Part shown: positions 55,401-64,000 of the stretch, piece by piece
How positions within the stretch are numbered: the stretch's first letter is position 1
Layout: every line of letters begins with the position of its first letter
NCBI RefSeq assembly: GCF_900005765.1
Contig: NC_041684.1
Span: forward strand, 273,889 to 337,888
DNA: 64,000 nucleotides
Source: Plasmodium relictum
Taxonomy: Eukaryota; Apicomplexa; Aconoidasida; Haemosporida; Plasmodiidae
Direction of reading: 5' to 3'
Translations under genes and position numbers: made by a program
The notes under the pieces: generated by a model
Databases searched by the model: none
Seen by the model: only the letters and a program-made list of their open reading frames with translations
Told to the model about the DNA's origin: nothing

Positions 55401-57938
55401 ATTATCATAATAAAATTTTTTACTTGTTTTTGTTGTAACTTTTTTTACATATGAATTAACATACAAATCATTATCATCATCATCATCACTATCATATGAA
55501 TTGGTTACATTTTTTTTTTTTTTCTTTTGAGTTATAGACTTTTTAGATTTAGATACTTGTTTTCCTAACGAAGTTTTCTTTAAATATTTTTTACTATTTT
55601 TTAATTCATTTGCATTCAGGAGATGTTCATTGTTATTATTATTGCAATTAATATTAGTATGTATATTTCTATTTAGCATTCTCATATTAATGTCATTAGT
55701 ATAATTTCCGTTATTTATATAATTCATATTGTTAAAATTATTTATATTATTAATATTTATAATATTATTTAAATTACTGTTACTATGATTATTATTCATA
55801 ATAGGATCATTATATGTTTTCATATTTTCCATTGATTTCAAAGTATTAAATCTATTATCATTATATGTGTTTATAATATTACAGTTATTAATGTTTGTTA
55901 ATTTGTTCATATTATTATAAGTATTTATATCATTTATATTGTTAATGATATTTAGATTTTGAAAGGTATTATTAATATTATTTTTATTTGGTATATTAAA
56001 AGAATTAATATTATTAAACATATCAACATTCACTGGATATTTTACATTATAATTTGGAAATAAAGTATATGGATTAGTAGAATTTATATTATTAATATTT
56101 TCATTACTATTTATGTTTGTATCTTTTATTTCATTTTTTATATCCTTTGTTTGATTATTTCCTTCTATATCATTACATTTATATTTTTTATATGAAATTG
56201 GGTCATTATTCATCATTCCACTAGAAGCAAAATTGTCTCCTTTATTTTTTTTTGGTTTAGAAGACAATGAGTTACTGACTTCATTTAATGTAGAACAACT
56301 TTCACTTTCTAATTTTTCTTCTTTTGTATTTTTTTCTTTTGTAATATTATCATTTTGTGTCGTAACATTCATGGAAGGATGATGATCATATTGATAATCA
56401 TTCAAATTATTATAAGGTATTTTATTATACATATTCATATGATATCTCATACTATTAACATCTGTTAAAGTATTTTGTTTATCTATTGAATTATTTATTA
56501 TATATGGTGGAATGCCACAAACATTCATTGATTTCATATTCACATTATTACTAGAAATAAAATTGTTCATATTTTTATTATTATTTATCATCATATTATT
56601 AATCATTTTATTATTTAAAATAACATTATTATTAACCATATTCATAATAACATTATTAGGAATACCTGATGTATCAACACCGTTTTTACTAATATTATTT
56701 GCATTTAAACCCTTTGTATTTAAGTTATTGTTGTTAGAATTAATAGTATTGCTATTACTTAGATTGCCGGAATTTCTGTTACTGGTATTTACATTATTAG
56801 AATTTATATTATTTGGTAAAGGTTTCATTTGTACCGATTTTTCTATATTTCCTCCTTTATTTAAAATATTCATGCTGTTACAATTTGTTTCTCCATAATT
56901 TGCTGTGTTTAAATTATTGGAAAAATTGCTGTTACTATTATTACTAGTTCTTGTAGCATTCTCATAAGATGACGTATTATTAATAGAATTACTATTACTT
57001 AATGGTGTATTGTTAATTATATTTGTATTTGATTTAAAGCAATTGGATGAACCATAAAATCCATTATTCATATATGGATAGAAATTTCCATGCATATTAA
57101 AAGGGGCTGAATTATTTCGTAATGTCATATCATTTCTTGGATAATTTATGCACATATTGTTTCCCATAAAATTATTCTGTTTTAAATTATTTTGTGGTAT
57201 AAAGTTTTGATCTTTGTTATTTTGTTTTATATCGTTACTCTGCACGGATGATTTAACATTATTCAAATGCGCATTTTGATTCATTTCTTGAAGTGGATAA
57301 TTCATAGTGTTATATCTATTCATTGAATTATTCATAAGTGGGTTTATTGATGATAATGGAACATTGCTCATTCCATATGAAGATAAAAGAGATTTTTGAT
57401 AAGAGTCATGCAATGCACCACAATTTTTATTTATCCCTAAATGTTGTCTCATTTGCATATTCTGTTCATTATTTAATAAACTGTTTGTTATACTAATAGT
57501 TGCATTACTATTTGAATTGGAATTAAAGCTATTATTTTTTGGTACATTAACGTTATTTGAATTGTTTAAATAAGGAGGACATGAAATATTTTTATTATTA
57601 ACATGATTTAAATAATTAGATGCCATATTTTTTATATTAGAATTTTCAGAATCAATAATATCACCGTATAGAGACATGTCTCTCATATTACCATTATTCA
57701 TTATTGTGTTCATTGAATTTGAGTTAATGTTTGAGTATTTATCATTTGGAACTGAGTTTGGCATATCTTCATATGATCTTATATTTTTATTTGAATTAGA
57801 AATTACTGAGTTTTTTATTGAAGAATTTATTCCATCTATAGTTGACTCTCCCGTAGAAAAATTTGATACTGAATTGCTATTTTTGTTATCTTTGAATATA
57901 TGATCATTTTGGCAACTATTACTTACATAATTATCCAT
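49458..57938 (-). CDS. CHD1: CHD1-type chromodomain helicase, chromatin remodeller
   Basis: 2,826 residues in one exon; an ATP-driven nucleosome spacer tied to transcribed chromatin in other eukaryotes. The first ~800 residues are Asn/Met/Ser-rich and low complexity. A basic patch (KKSITQKKKKKN) follows. The tandem chromodomains are at about 1010-1050 (VEFLIKWIGKSHIHNF) and 1105-1145 (IFLVKWMSCSYDQCTEE). The SNF2 ATPase has motif I at about 1212 (ADEMGLGKT), the DEAH box at about 1320 (VVDEAHQLKN), and helicase-C motifs (RVLIFSQMVKML, GGLGINLTSADTV, ARAHRIGQ). SANT-like (TEKDKFRLYRSLLKFGNPYL, about 1900) and SLIDE-like (SWSREDDENLIRGIYVYGFG, about 2320) segments follow. Near the C-terminus (about 2610-2715) lies the CHCT/DUF4208 helical domain (IFIGKHIEKLSEE; IWGYISKFI), which marks CHD1 rather than ISWI or CHD3/4. 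Asn/Glu/Lys linkers separate the domains. Confidence 0.95.
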   Translation of the reverse strand: MDNYVSNSCQNDHIFKDNKNSNSVSNFSTGESTIDGINSSIKNSVISNSNKNIRSYEDMPNSVPNDKYSNINSNSMNTIMNNGNMRDMSLYGDIIDSENSNIKNMASNYLNHVNNKNISCPPYLNNSNNVNVPKNNSFNSNSNSNATISITNSLLNNEQNMQMRQHLGINKNCGALHDSYQKSLLSSYGMSNVPLSSINPLMNNSMNRYNTMNYPLQEMNQNAHLNNVKSSVQSNDIKQNNKDQNFIPQNNLKQNNFMGNNMCINYPRNDMTLRNNSAPFNMHGNFYPYMNNGFYGSSNCFKSNTNIINNTPLSNSNSINNTSSYENATRTSNNSNSNFSNNLNTANYGETNCNSMNILNKGGNIEKSVQMKPLPNNINSNNVNTSNRNSGNLSNSNTINSNNNNLNTKGLNANNISKNGVDTSGIPNNVIMNMVNNNVILNNKMINNMMINNNKNMNNFISSNNVNMKSMNVCGIPPYIINNSIDKQNTLTDVNSMRYHMNMYNKIPYNNLNDYQYDHHPSMNVTTQNDNITKEKNTKEEKLESESCSTLNEVSNSLSSKPKKNKGDNFASSGMMNNDPISYKKYKCNDIEGNNQTKDIKNEIKDTNINSNENINNINSTNPYTLFPNYNVKYPVNVDMFNNINSFNIPNKNNINNTFQNLNIINNINDINTYNNMNKLTNINNCNIINTYNDNRFNTLKSMENMKTYNDPIMNNNHSNSNLNNIININNINNFNNMNYINNGNYTNDINMRMLNRNIHTNINCNNNNNEHLLNANELKNSKKYLKKTSLGKQVSKSKKSITQKKKKKNVTNSYDSDDDDDNDLYVNSYVKKVTTKTSKKFYYDNTEDKYNEKMRRNEKNDIFVSPNIGTVEGRANLRERRKVYNYAEIDNYFETDEEDKKIDEEKYLLKQEKQSMGGIDKVLCHRKIIDYNNLNNITNNPFLYINKKKKSETDQNDNNENAKESTNIENENENNNENNNENINNSDPSNENKLSNVENDDNAVDEYYEEEDIVDINEVEFLIKWIGKSHIHNFFCTYEYLKNFNGLKKVDNYIKKIKQSFQKRKYMTPDEIEQEKIYSEIKKQIEMDAIHAERIVTHDINENTNEQIFLVKWMSCSYDQCTEETRQTLIDHGFEKLIEEYFDRESKICGNKAMSSIWNRGPLTATKFDPYNETPFYLNNKKLRPYQLTGLNWIVSRMKRNLSVLLADEMGLGKTVQTIAVIGHMLYKEKLIGPYLIIVPQSTVDNWLNEFKSWLPQANVVCYHGNAVSRELIRTYELKKVYVPNKGYRYKFDVCITTPSILNSINDVELLKKMPWQLMVVDEAHQLKNRQSKRFIELKQFMAESKLLLSGTPLHNNLEELWTLLHFLNPQQYTYYETFQKKYNEIENTSLIGEAKQKQLIQLQHELHEVILRRVKKDVEKSLPNKVERILRVELSPIQIEYYKNILTKNYEQLAKASGGAKNSLQNICMELKKVCNHPFLCCEPVDKDEYRERLVYSSGKICLLEKLLNRLKERGNRVLIFSQMVKMLNILSEYLTLRGFKHQRLDGTMTKEMRKKAMNHFNSKNSDDFVFLLSTKAGGLGINLTSADTVIIYDSDWNPQNDLQAGARAHRIGQTKTVQIYRLVTKDSIEQTILERAKVKMVLDTLVVQGLNKKQNDNVNYIGGESGNANGFTREELSKILKFGAQKLWEQNSSKYSPQKLDEDKNIIKGVDVDLDKILEEAEINENASNANISNKELNFNSELNGLQNANNFFNSSNNLFGNTNASGTTGGGIADDLLSSYNNITEFKYEPPANLKSNIYNDSTKADEIDEEENDKDFWDRTIPLEERLKLKRMKEEELLVHGPRKTRAKDMKNVMEIDNSNANNANDDDDSEEYTIKYNDKNKNMKKKRRRRRTATHITEKDKFRLYRSLLKFGNPYLRLDDIQEDSKLTKVDKNVILTELNIIVDTCKQIVEKVSKENNENLETTKLDKCSTECNNVSLKEKEEEQNITMDSNNLTTISCGDSNNNKKEINEEDKKNENDNKNENNRMENENVDNNSDKNNNNEENNSINNKDESIETTKEIAEDENVRTIKEDNIISESIVKEEINDEDVKNEIINMPIKNEVNNEDKNETMENDEENLKDNSTIVEQKEEKNKNSKNIINKKRRGVSLSKDNIKTNEKIKEENNSEVVEEVEEQNLDGLNVKNNYNSNDESDFNAKIKGLDKGKKIDAYTFFIGTNRANALDLCQRLKLFKCLHNFIKKQNNDNEYSFKLPLKKNVPLNSEDKNQKNNKTKQKKEETNSITTTDSSNDYLKLKLPDCIFYHLRDLTSKDVKSWSREDDENLIRGIYVYGFGSFNEISSDVNLNLSHLKNIKCDKVKMRCVRILKLIEEMYSKNNDQTGNKKRRRMKFRNNKNESKNQLKISNFAKSEENITNKVNNKQGYNKKNHGKMRAANLRQENEIKTKEEGEIKKEEDDVNGDSEYVDNNTSAQEKKKVQSTILLNEDNKEKNNNLNYDSSAGSSSNENKSNCAKDDEDNLIKDDNDNQENNKYSYDEKKKKKKKRKIQKDNDANVENEVLQSNEDLEDDFEEEEGDEKKREKKNVKKKKKRKMLDNEIEYKIKNCNLKEMDQYSINKLAKKSVKKYKKLLKIVKKVLSNETAEDEKIINSSEISEKVDELIIFIGKHIEKLSEECQDKECKEIFNNSIWGYISKFICESSQSLREKYEHIKLSKATSSISEENLSSFFYSKKISNIQPYDQEENKTEQSSITNHDILGNSITNENEKTKQLSYDAGKDLLDTNEYNEIHTENTEEIEEKEKNEQNEKEQKNEKENYSNEQNEQT

Positions 57939-58279
57939 CCTTATTTTATAATATCAAAAATAATGTACTCAATCTTTATATTAGTTTATATTTTTATTTT
58001 AATAGAAGTTGTAGCCAATTTCATTTCATGCATACCTATTACTACTATTATCTGCTTTATTTTTTTTTTTTTTTTTTTTGATCACTAATGTGTTTAATTA
58101 TTTTAATTTGTAGTGTTACTGTTAATTATTTGAAAATATTATTTATAAATCTTTTAAAGATAATATATTTTAATTTAACATTTAGATTAAATCTACTGGA
58201 AATATAAATGCACATGAGTTTTTGAAATTAGCTACAGAAAACAATGAAAAAACAGAAAAAAAATCAATAAAATAAAACA

Positions 58280-58282
<3 letters not shown>

Positions 58283-58314
<32 letters not shown>
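58283..58314. repeat. (TA)n microsatellite
   Basis: About 32 bp of alternating T and A, 345 bp upstream of the CHD1 start codon. Confidence 0.95.
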
Positions 58315-58322
<8 letters not shown>

Positions 58323-60570
58323 TACTATGCGTTATATATTTTATTTATATTAAAATAACTATATAAAAACTATCTTAATTTTTTACAAAAATATATTTAT
58401 TCTAATTGCTACAATATATATATTTAAAATACAATTTAAGCATATGCTAATATAATATGTATCTATATTTAATAAATATATATAATGCACATAAATATTA
58501 ATTTCACAAAAATAAAATATTTCATTTAAAAATTATATATAGAATAATATAAAATTAAGAAACGCATATTATATATATATATAATAAAATAGTTTCATAT
58601 TTATATCAAAAATAATAAAAAAAAATTAAAACAATATTTAGTAATAATTAACTTTTTTTTTTTTTTTTTTATTATAAAAATAATTCATTTTAAATATATA
58701 GAAAATCTAAAAAGAAAAAGGAGACAAATATATATAACTTTATTAACAGGACAAATACATATTGTTTTTATTGTTTTGTAATTTACAATATACACCTGAA
58801 TAAATGAATAAAATATATGTATGTAAATAATAGAATTATATACTAATACAAAAATAAAAAATAAAATAGACGTTATAATAATTACAATAGATTTAATAAA
58901 AATAATTAAATATAAGTTTTAAATAAAAATAGGATAAATAAATTATTTTTATTATTAATTATATTTAATTCATATATTATTTTAAAAGTGAATAAATGCA
59001 TAAAAGAAAATAAATATATATGTATGTAAAAAAATAATAATAAAAAATTAATTATTTATATGTATAGATATGTACTTCAACACAATTTATTCATGTTTTA
59101 TATAATTATAAACTTAAAAATATGTATGAGACAATGAAAAACATTTATGTATATAAATATGTGCTTTCAACACAATTCACTTTAATAATTTTATTATAAA
59201 AAAAATAAAAAATATGTGCATCTCATGCTTGTATAATATATATTTGCATGATAATTTACGCATATTTCATATATTTATATGCAAATCTTATTATTATTAT
59301 TATAACTATTTTTAATATTTTTTTTTATTCTTAACCTATTTAAGATATTTTCTATACCTTAAAACATTTATAAGAATGAAATAGTCAGGTTTATAAATTT
59401 TTTTTTAATATTACCGTAAATTTACTTCTTTTTATATAACGTGTTTATGCACCAAATATTATTTATATTATATAAAAAATTTTATGATATATAAATTTTT
59501 TTTTTTTTTATTTGCACTTTTTGAAAGTTCTATTTACACATACATAATATGCATATATGTTAAATTATTAAAATTTACTGTATATTTAATACTGTTTATT
59601 TGATTATTTTATTTTTTTTTTTTTTTATTGTCCTAAATTTCATTATATATGTATGTATATGCACATATATATATATTTTTTTTTTTTTATTGAAGCATAA
59701 GTAATTTTATATTTTTGCGTGCGTGCAATTGTTAAAAATTCGTGTGTGTGCAAATAGCCCCAAAATATTTTTTATGAACTGTTAAGTATTCAACTAAAAA
59801 AAAATAAAATAAAATAAAATAAAAGTATGAAATTAAAAATAAATATACAATATGTAAAATATAATAATATATTAAAAAAAAAATAAAATAATAAAAATAA
59901 AATGTTATGCTAAAAAATTTAGTAAAGTTTAATAAGTTATGTGTGCACAAATAATTTTGACATTTTTTTTTTATGGTTAATAAATATATAAATTATTACT
60001 TTCTAGCTTATATGCCAATATGATAAAATAAAATATATTTTTTAATACTGTCTCTCTTTTTTATTGTATTACTAATATAAGTAATTCTTTATATAATTTT
60101 AAAAATATAACATATGAATTATAAAAAAAAAAAAAAATATATATAAATTAAAATTGCATTTAATACAACGTATTGACATAATTTTTTTTAAAAATAACTA
60201 TTTATTTTTAATATATTTATTATTAAAAATACTTTTCATCTTTAAAAATAAATATAAAACACTACAATATTCAATAATGATACAATAAAATAATTCTTTA
60301 AAATAGTATAAGCATTAATAAGTAAAAATAATATAGTTAATGAAAAATCAATTTTAATTAATATAAAGTTTTATAATAAAAAAACATATTAGTAAAATTA
60401 GATAACTTAAGTATTTTTATTCTATAAGCTTTTATATAGATAACACTTTATTTTCATAAAGAGTACTTTTCTAAGTATTTGTCTAATTCCCTGAAAATAC
60501 TATTTCATTAAAAATATAAAATTTTCTTAACAGTTCTATATAATTAAATCTCAGTAAAAAATATCATATG

Positions 60571-60573
<3 letters not shown>

Positions 60574-60623
<50 letters not shown>

Positions 60624-60628
60624 TATAT
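60574..60628. repeat. (TA)n microsatellite, interrupted
   Basis: About 55 bp of alternating A and T with one phase slip (AATA) near 60616. Confidence 0.9.
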
Positions 60629-62648
60629 GTATATGAAACACGAATAAACAAAAAATATGAAAAGATAAACAAAAATAGAATAAAATGACACAATTGCTAT
60701 ATGAAATGCTGAGATTTCTTATTCATAAATAATTGTTTTCGATAATATTCATTAAAACATTGTTAATAAAAATAAAATATTAATAAAAAAAAAATTCATT
60801 AAAAATTTTTTAAAAATACATAATTAATTTTACATAGTTGTGTGAAAGCATGAATAAAATAAATAATAAAATATATATAGTATAAATATGTTAATATATA
60901 AATATATAAAATTAAAAATTTTTATTTTTTTTTTTTTTTTAATATACTTAACGCGATAATAAAATTGAGCATGCACACGTAACTATAAAAAAATGCATAT
61001 AAACATGTTATTCAAAAATTGCAAGCATGTTCTTAAAAAATTAATATTTTTTTATTTATATATTTAATTTTTAATATATACAAGAATTTGTGCATTATAA
61101 TTTTAAAAATTATAAATCACTTTTTCTTTAAATATTGGAATTATTTAGATGTATTAAAATTTGAAACTTATATACTTTCTCTTTTTTTCTTTTTTTTTGT
61201 ATTTTTTTTTAATTTGCTTATTCATTTTTCTTATTTTTTTTTTTATTTAAAAATTTTTTTTTTTTTAATAATTCATCTGGTACCTTCTTTTATTCATTTC
61301 TATAAAATTAATTTTTCCTTTTTGATTCTTTTAAACCTCTGAATGATAAAATTTTTCTTTTTATTTTTTATTTTTACGTACTTTTATATGATTTTAATTA
61401 TATATATAGCATAAAATAATTTTTTTTTTCAATTTTTTTAAGTTTTATATATTTGTATTTTACTTAATTTTTTGAACATTTTTAATAATTTACTAGTTCA
61501 ATATAAGAAAATTTTTAAATCATTTTGGTACAAAAATTTCATAAATATATTACATGTAAATTTATTTTAACAAATATTAATATATTTTTGAATTTTTATA
61601 TTTAAGTATTTTCTTTAATAAAATTTTGGTTGTATACTTCTTAATTTTCAAGTTCTTAAATATATGATATTCTAAGCATGTCGAAATTTTTTTTTCGTAC
61701 TTTTGTAAAATTTTGCTTTGCTAATATAAATCAACTAAATAGGAAAATGCTCATATTAATTTTAATGTTATTTTGCAATTTAAAATTTTTCTTAAATTTG
61801 AAATATTTTTTAAAACTGCCAAATTTTTAAAAATTAAAACTTTTTACTAATCCACTTACTCATGAGCAGTACTGAATTTTTTAATTTGTTACTGGAAAAC
61901 AAGAAAAAAGTAACTTATTAATATTATTTATTATTTTTTAAGGTTACCTTTTTTTTTAAAATTTAGTAATTTTAAAATAGGAGTCAATAGAATGAAAAAA
62001 AAAGTAATAATTTTAAGACAATATTACTTTTTTCTTCCCTTTTTAACGAAAAGACATTTTTTAAAGCATTAAATATTATGTATTATCTTTTAAGAAAAAA
62101 GAAAATTAAGTGAATGTAATTTTGTTGTAATTTTTATATTTTTTAATTTGTTAAAATAGGCATTGAACCCGTTATAAAAACTTCTTTTAAACTACTCTAT
62201 ATAAAATTATACTTCTTTAGTATAAAAGAATTTTTAAATCTTTTTAATTATTAACTTTTAATCTTTATCGTATCTTATTTTATTTTTATTTTTTTTTTAA
62301 TTAAAATTAAAGAAGTTTAATAGTTTTAAACTATTACTAATACTTTTCTGTACAGGGAATAATTTTATAAATTATAATCCAAAGATAATTATAATTTTGC
62401 TGTTGTTTCATATTACTAGTGTTAGTATTTATTATTTACAATATGTAATTTTTATATTTTTTTTCTTTTTATCATTAATTTTAATTGCTTTTACACTAGA
62501 TATTCAAGTCAAATCTTTCATATTTTATTAGTTATTTGATAAATTAATAAAATAAAAATAAAAAATAATTTTTTTTTTTTTTTTATAATTTTTTTGAATT
62601 ATTATTAAAAATGTAGTCTAATAAGTAAAAGAAATATTTATTTATACA

Positions 62649-64000
62649 ATGAAAAATAATATAATTATTATATATTTTTATTTTATTTTTATAAAATATA
62701 CATGTGAAGGTTTGAAGATACATAAAATAAAAAAAAATTATTTCACCTTAAATAAAAATGGAGGTAATACAGATAGATATAAAAATAATTCACCCAATAA
62801 TAATATTAAAAAGTTAGGTAAATTTAAAAAGGAAAATAAATTTCTTCATTTTGAAAATAAAAAAAAGATATCTATTAATCCATTGTTTCAGTCTCTATGC
62901 AAAAATGTAAGTGTTAGTGAAACATGCTTATATAATATTCAAAATTTTTTTAGTAATGTAAATTATAATAACCTTAAAAAAAATAATTCAGAGGGAAGTA
63001 AGCATTTTTGTGGTGTACTTTATGGAAAATATGAAAATAATGAATTTGTGAAAATTGAAAATGTATTTTTTTCAATGAATGTTTCTGAACATTTTTATGA
63101 TGTAGAATATCTTTTAAATAGTGAAGATAGAAAAAAAGCCGATAAATTAGCAAAAATGTTAAATTTAGAAGTAGTAGGTTTTCTTTATGCCTATCCTGAT
63201 ATAGGTATTGATATAGATATATCTAATAAAAAAAAAAAAAACTATATGAAATTAAATAAAAAAATGAAAATATTGGACGACGAAGAAAATGAAATATTTA
63301 TACCAATGGGTGGTAAAGAAGTTTTATTATCATTATTGCTAATGAAACAAATATTAGACAATTCAAAAGAATGCAATGAAAAAATAAATGAATTACATAA
63401 TAATGGTAATGAAAATGATAACTATAAAAAATGTAAAAATGACAGTTGCATAATAAATGAAAGTAAAAGAAGATCTTTAAAAAAAAAAAAAAAAACCTCC
63501 AATATAAAGCCTTTTATTACTTTATCAGTTGGTATGAGTAAAAATACTGATTCAATTATAGTAGAAGCATATGAAATTAATTATGATCTACTGGAGCTAA
63601 TAAAACATAATATGATAAAAGATATAAAAAAACAAAATAGTATATTGCAGTTTGAGAAAAAACAAAATGAAAAAGAAATGAAAATAAAAAAATTTGATAA
63701 TGAAATAGATATTATGAATGAATTATATTTAAAATGTAAAAATAATATTCTTATTAAAAAAGTTGAACTAAAAAAAGTTGACATATTATTTTGTGTAAAT
63801 AATGTTCCTATATTTTCTCATAAAAGTAGTTACAATTATTTTTTCCCTTATCCTTCAAATGATAATTATTATAGTATTCTTCATATATTTAATAATATGA
63901 TAAAATCAATAGATAATAAAAATGATATTGTAAATATTTTTAGAGACTTTAATTTTCTTTTTTTTTTAACTAATATTTTTTCTGTTGATCATGATATTCC
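62649..64000 (+). CDS. Npl4-like (MPN-fold) protein with signal-peptide-like leader, 5' part
   Basis: Open from ATG at 62649 to the window edge (450 codons); the reading frame was checked through the poly-A runs at 63228-63240 and 63479-63495. The leader MKNNIIIIYFYFIFIKYTCE is hydrophobic like a signal peptide. About 65 basic, Asn/Lys-rich residues follow, as in apicoplast bipartite targeting. The fold then matches the Npl4 MPN domain: HFCGVLYGKYENNEFVKIEN, VEYLLNSEDRKKADKLAKML, NLEVVGFLYAYPDIG (Npl4 has VGWIFTD here), IFIPMGGKEVLLSLLLMKQI and FITLSVGMSKNTDSIIVEAY followed by EIN. The MPN fold lacks the JAMM zinc motif, as Npl4 does. Npl4 works with Ufd1 and Cdc48/p97 to unfold ubiquitinated clients. 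A leader-bearing copy would fit the plastid ERAD-like translocon (SELMA). A Lys-rich insertion is seen at about 265-285. The C-terminus is outside the window. Confidence 0.75.
   Translation, partial: MKNNIIIIYFYFIFIKYTCEGLKIHKIKKNYFTLNKNGGNTDRYKNNSPNNNIKKLGKFKKENKFLHFENKKKISINPLFQSLCKNVSVSETCLYNIQNFFSNVNYNNLKKNNSEGSKHFCGVLYGKYENNEFVKIENVFFSMNVSEHFYDVEYLLNSEDRKKADKLAKMLNLEVVGFLYAYPDIGIDIDISNKKKKNYMKLNKKMKILDDEENEIFIPMGGKEVLLSLLLMKQILDNSKECNEKINELHNNGNENDNYKKCKNDSCIINESKRRSLKKKKKTSNIKPFITLSVGMSKNTDSIIVEAYEINYDLLELIKHNMIKDIKKQNSILQFEKKQNEKEMKIKKFDNEIDIMNELYLKCKNNILIKKVELKKVDILFCVNNVPIFSHKSSYNYFFPYPSNDNYYSILHIFNNMIKSIDNKNDIVNIFRDFNFLFFLTNIFSVDHDI

Larger units (their letters stand above)
57939..62648. 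other. 4.7-kb gene-free A/T-rich stretch
   Basis: Divergent spacer between CHD1 (-) and the Npl4-like gene (+), the longest gene-free stretch here. It holds poly(dA:dT) tracts, (TA)n arrays at 58283-58314 and 60574-60628, and an AAAAT pentamer repeat near 59803-59823. Frames such as 59732-59950 and 61088-61342 are poly-F/I/Y and look non-coding. It could contain long UTRs, a non-coding RNA or, less likely, centromeric DNA. G and C are sparse but not absent, and I see no large tandem array. Confidence 0.55.

Noticed and set aside
61088-61342. 84-codon plus-strand frame in the long spacer
   Set aside because: Poly-F/L/I low complexity with no conserved-looking segment.
57939-62648. Interpretation as the chromosome's centromere
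   Set aside because: G and C are still scattered throughout and I see no long tandem array, unlike the extreme A/T cores described for P. falciparum centromeres. Kept only as a low-probability option.

Overview
The window is nuclear DNA of a malaria parasite (genus Plasmodium). It is extremely A/T-rich, with long homopolymer and (TA)n tracts. Its proteins are rich in Asn and Lys and carry low-complexity insertions, and the genes have short A/T-rich GT..AG introns. The gene order (kelch protein, phospholipid scramblase, IspG/GcpE, CDGSH protein, membrane protein, dynein heavy chain, orotidylate decarboxylase, CHD1, an Npl4-like protein) agrees with what I remember of P. falciparum chromosome 10. 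The proteins differ clearly from P. falciparum, for example OMP decarboxylase. The composition would suit an avian-type species such as P. gallinaceum or P. relictum, but that is inference and the species is not proven.

Layout. 1-298: the 5' end of an unidentified minus-strand gene. 2015-4468: a KLHDC4/Kel3-type kelch protein (+), convergent with a phospholipid scramblase (-, 5412-6299). 9385-11943: apicoplast IspG (+). 12406-13162: a four-exon CDGSH iron-sulfur protein (-) that I rebuilt from short exons. 14096-15337: a multispanning membrane protein (-). 16245-31916: one uninterrupted 5,223-codon axonemal-type dynein heavy chain (-). 33607-34566: OMP decarboxylase (+). 35259-38364: four small genes, two of them rebuilt from short exons. 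One encodes a 79-residue membrane protein that may be SMIM4/UQCC5-like. 38883-41397: a seven-exon coiled-coil gene of the CFAP100/DUF4200 family (-). It is head-to-head with 42356-44539, a Cys-rich type I membrane protein that looks like a HAP2/GCS1-type gamete fusogen. 46265-48816: an 804-residue, probably disordered protein (+). 49458-57938: CHD1 chromatin remodeller (-). 57939-62648: a long gene-free stretch. 62649-64000: the 5' part of an Npl4-like protein (+) with a signal-peptide-like leader.

Three themes stand out. (1) Flagellated male gamete: the dynein heavy chain, the CFAP100-like protein and the HAP2-like fusogen lie within about 28 kb, and the last two share a 958-bp divergent intergenic region. 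(2) Organelle and Fe-S biology: apicoplast IspG, the CDGSH protein and the leader-bearing Npl4-like protein, which could belong to the plastid ERAD-like import machinery. (3) Small multi-exon genes with exons down to 6-37 bp, which plain ORF calling misses.

No tRNA, rRNA, CRISPR array or transposon was recognised. Gene-free stretches hold homopolymers, microsatellites and a few degenerate repeats, described below. All exon structures are hand-built from GT..AG signals and reading phase and have no transcript support here.
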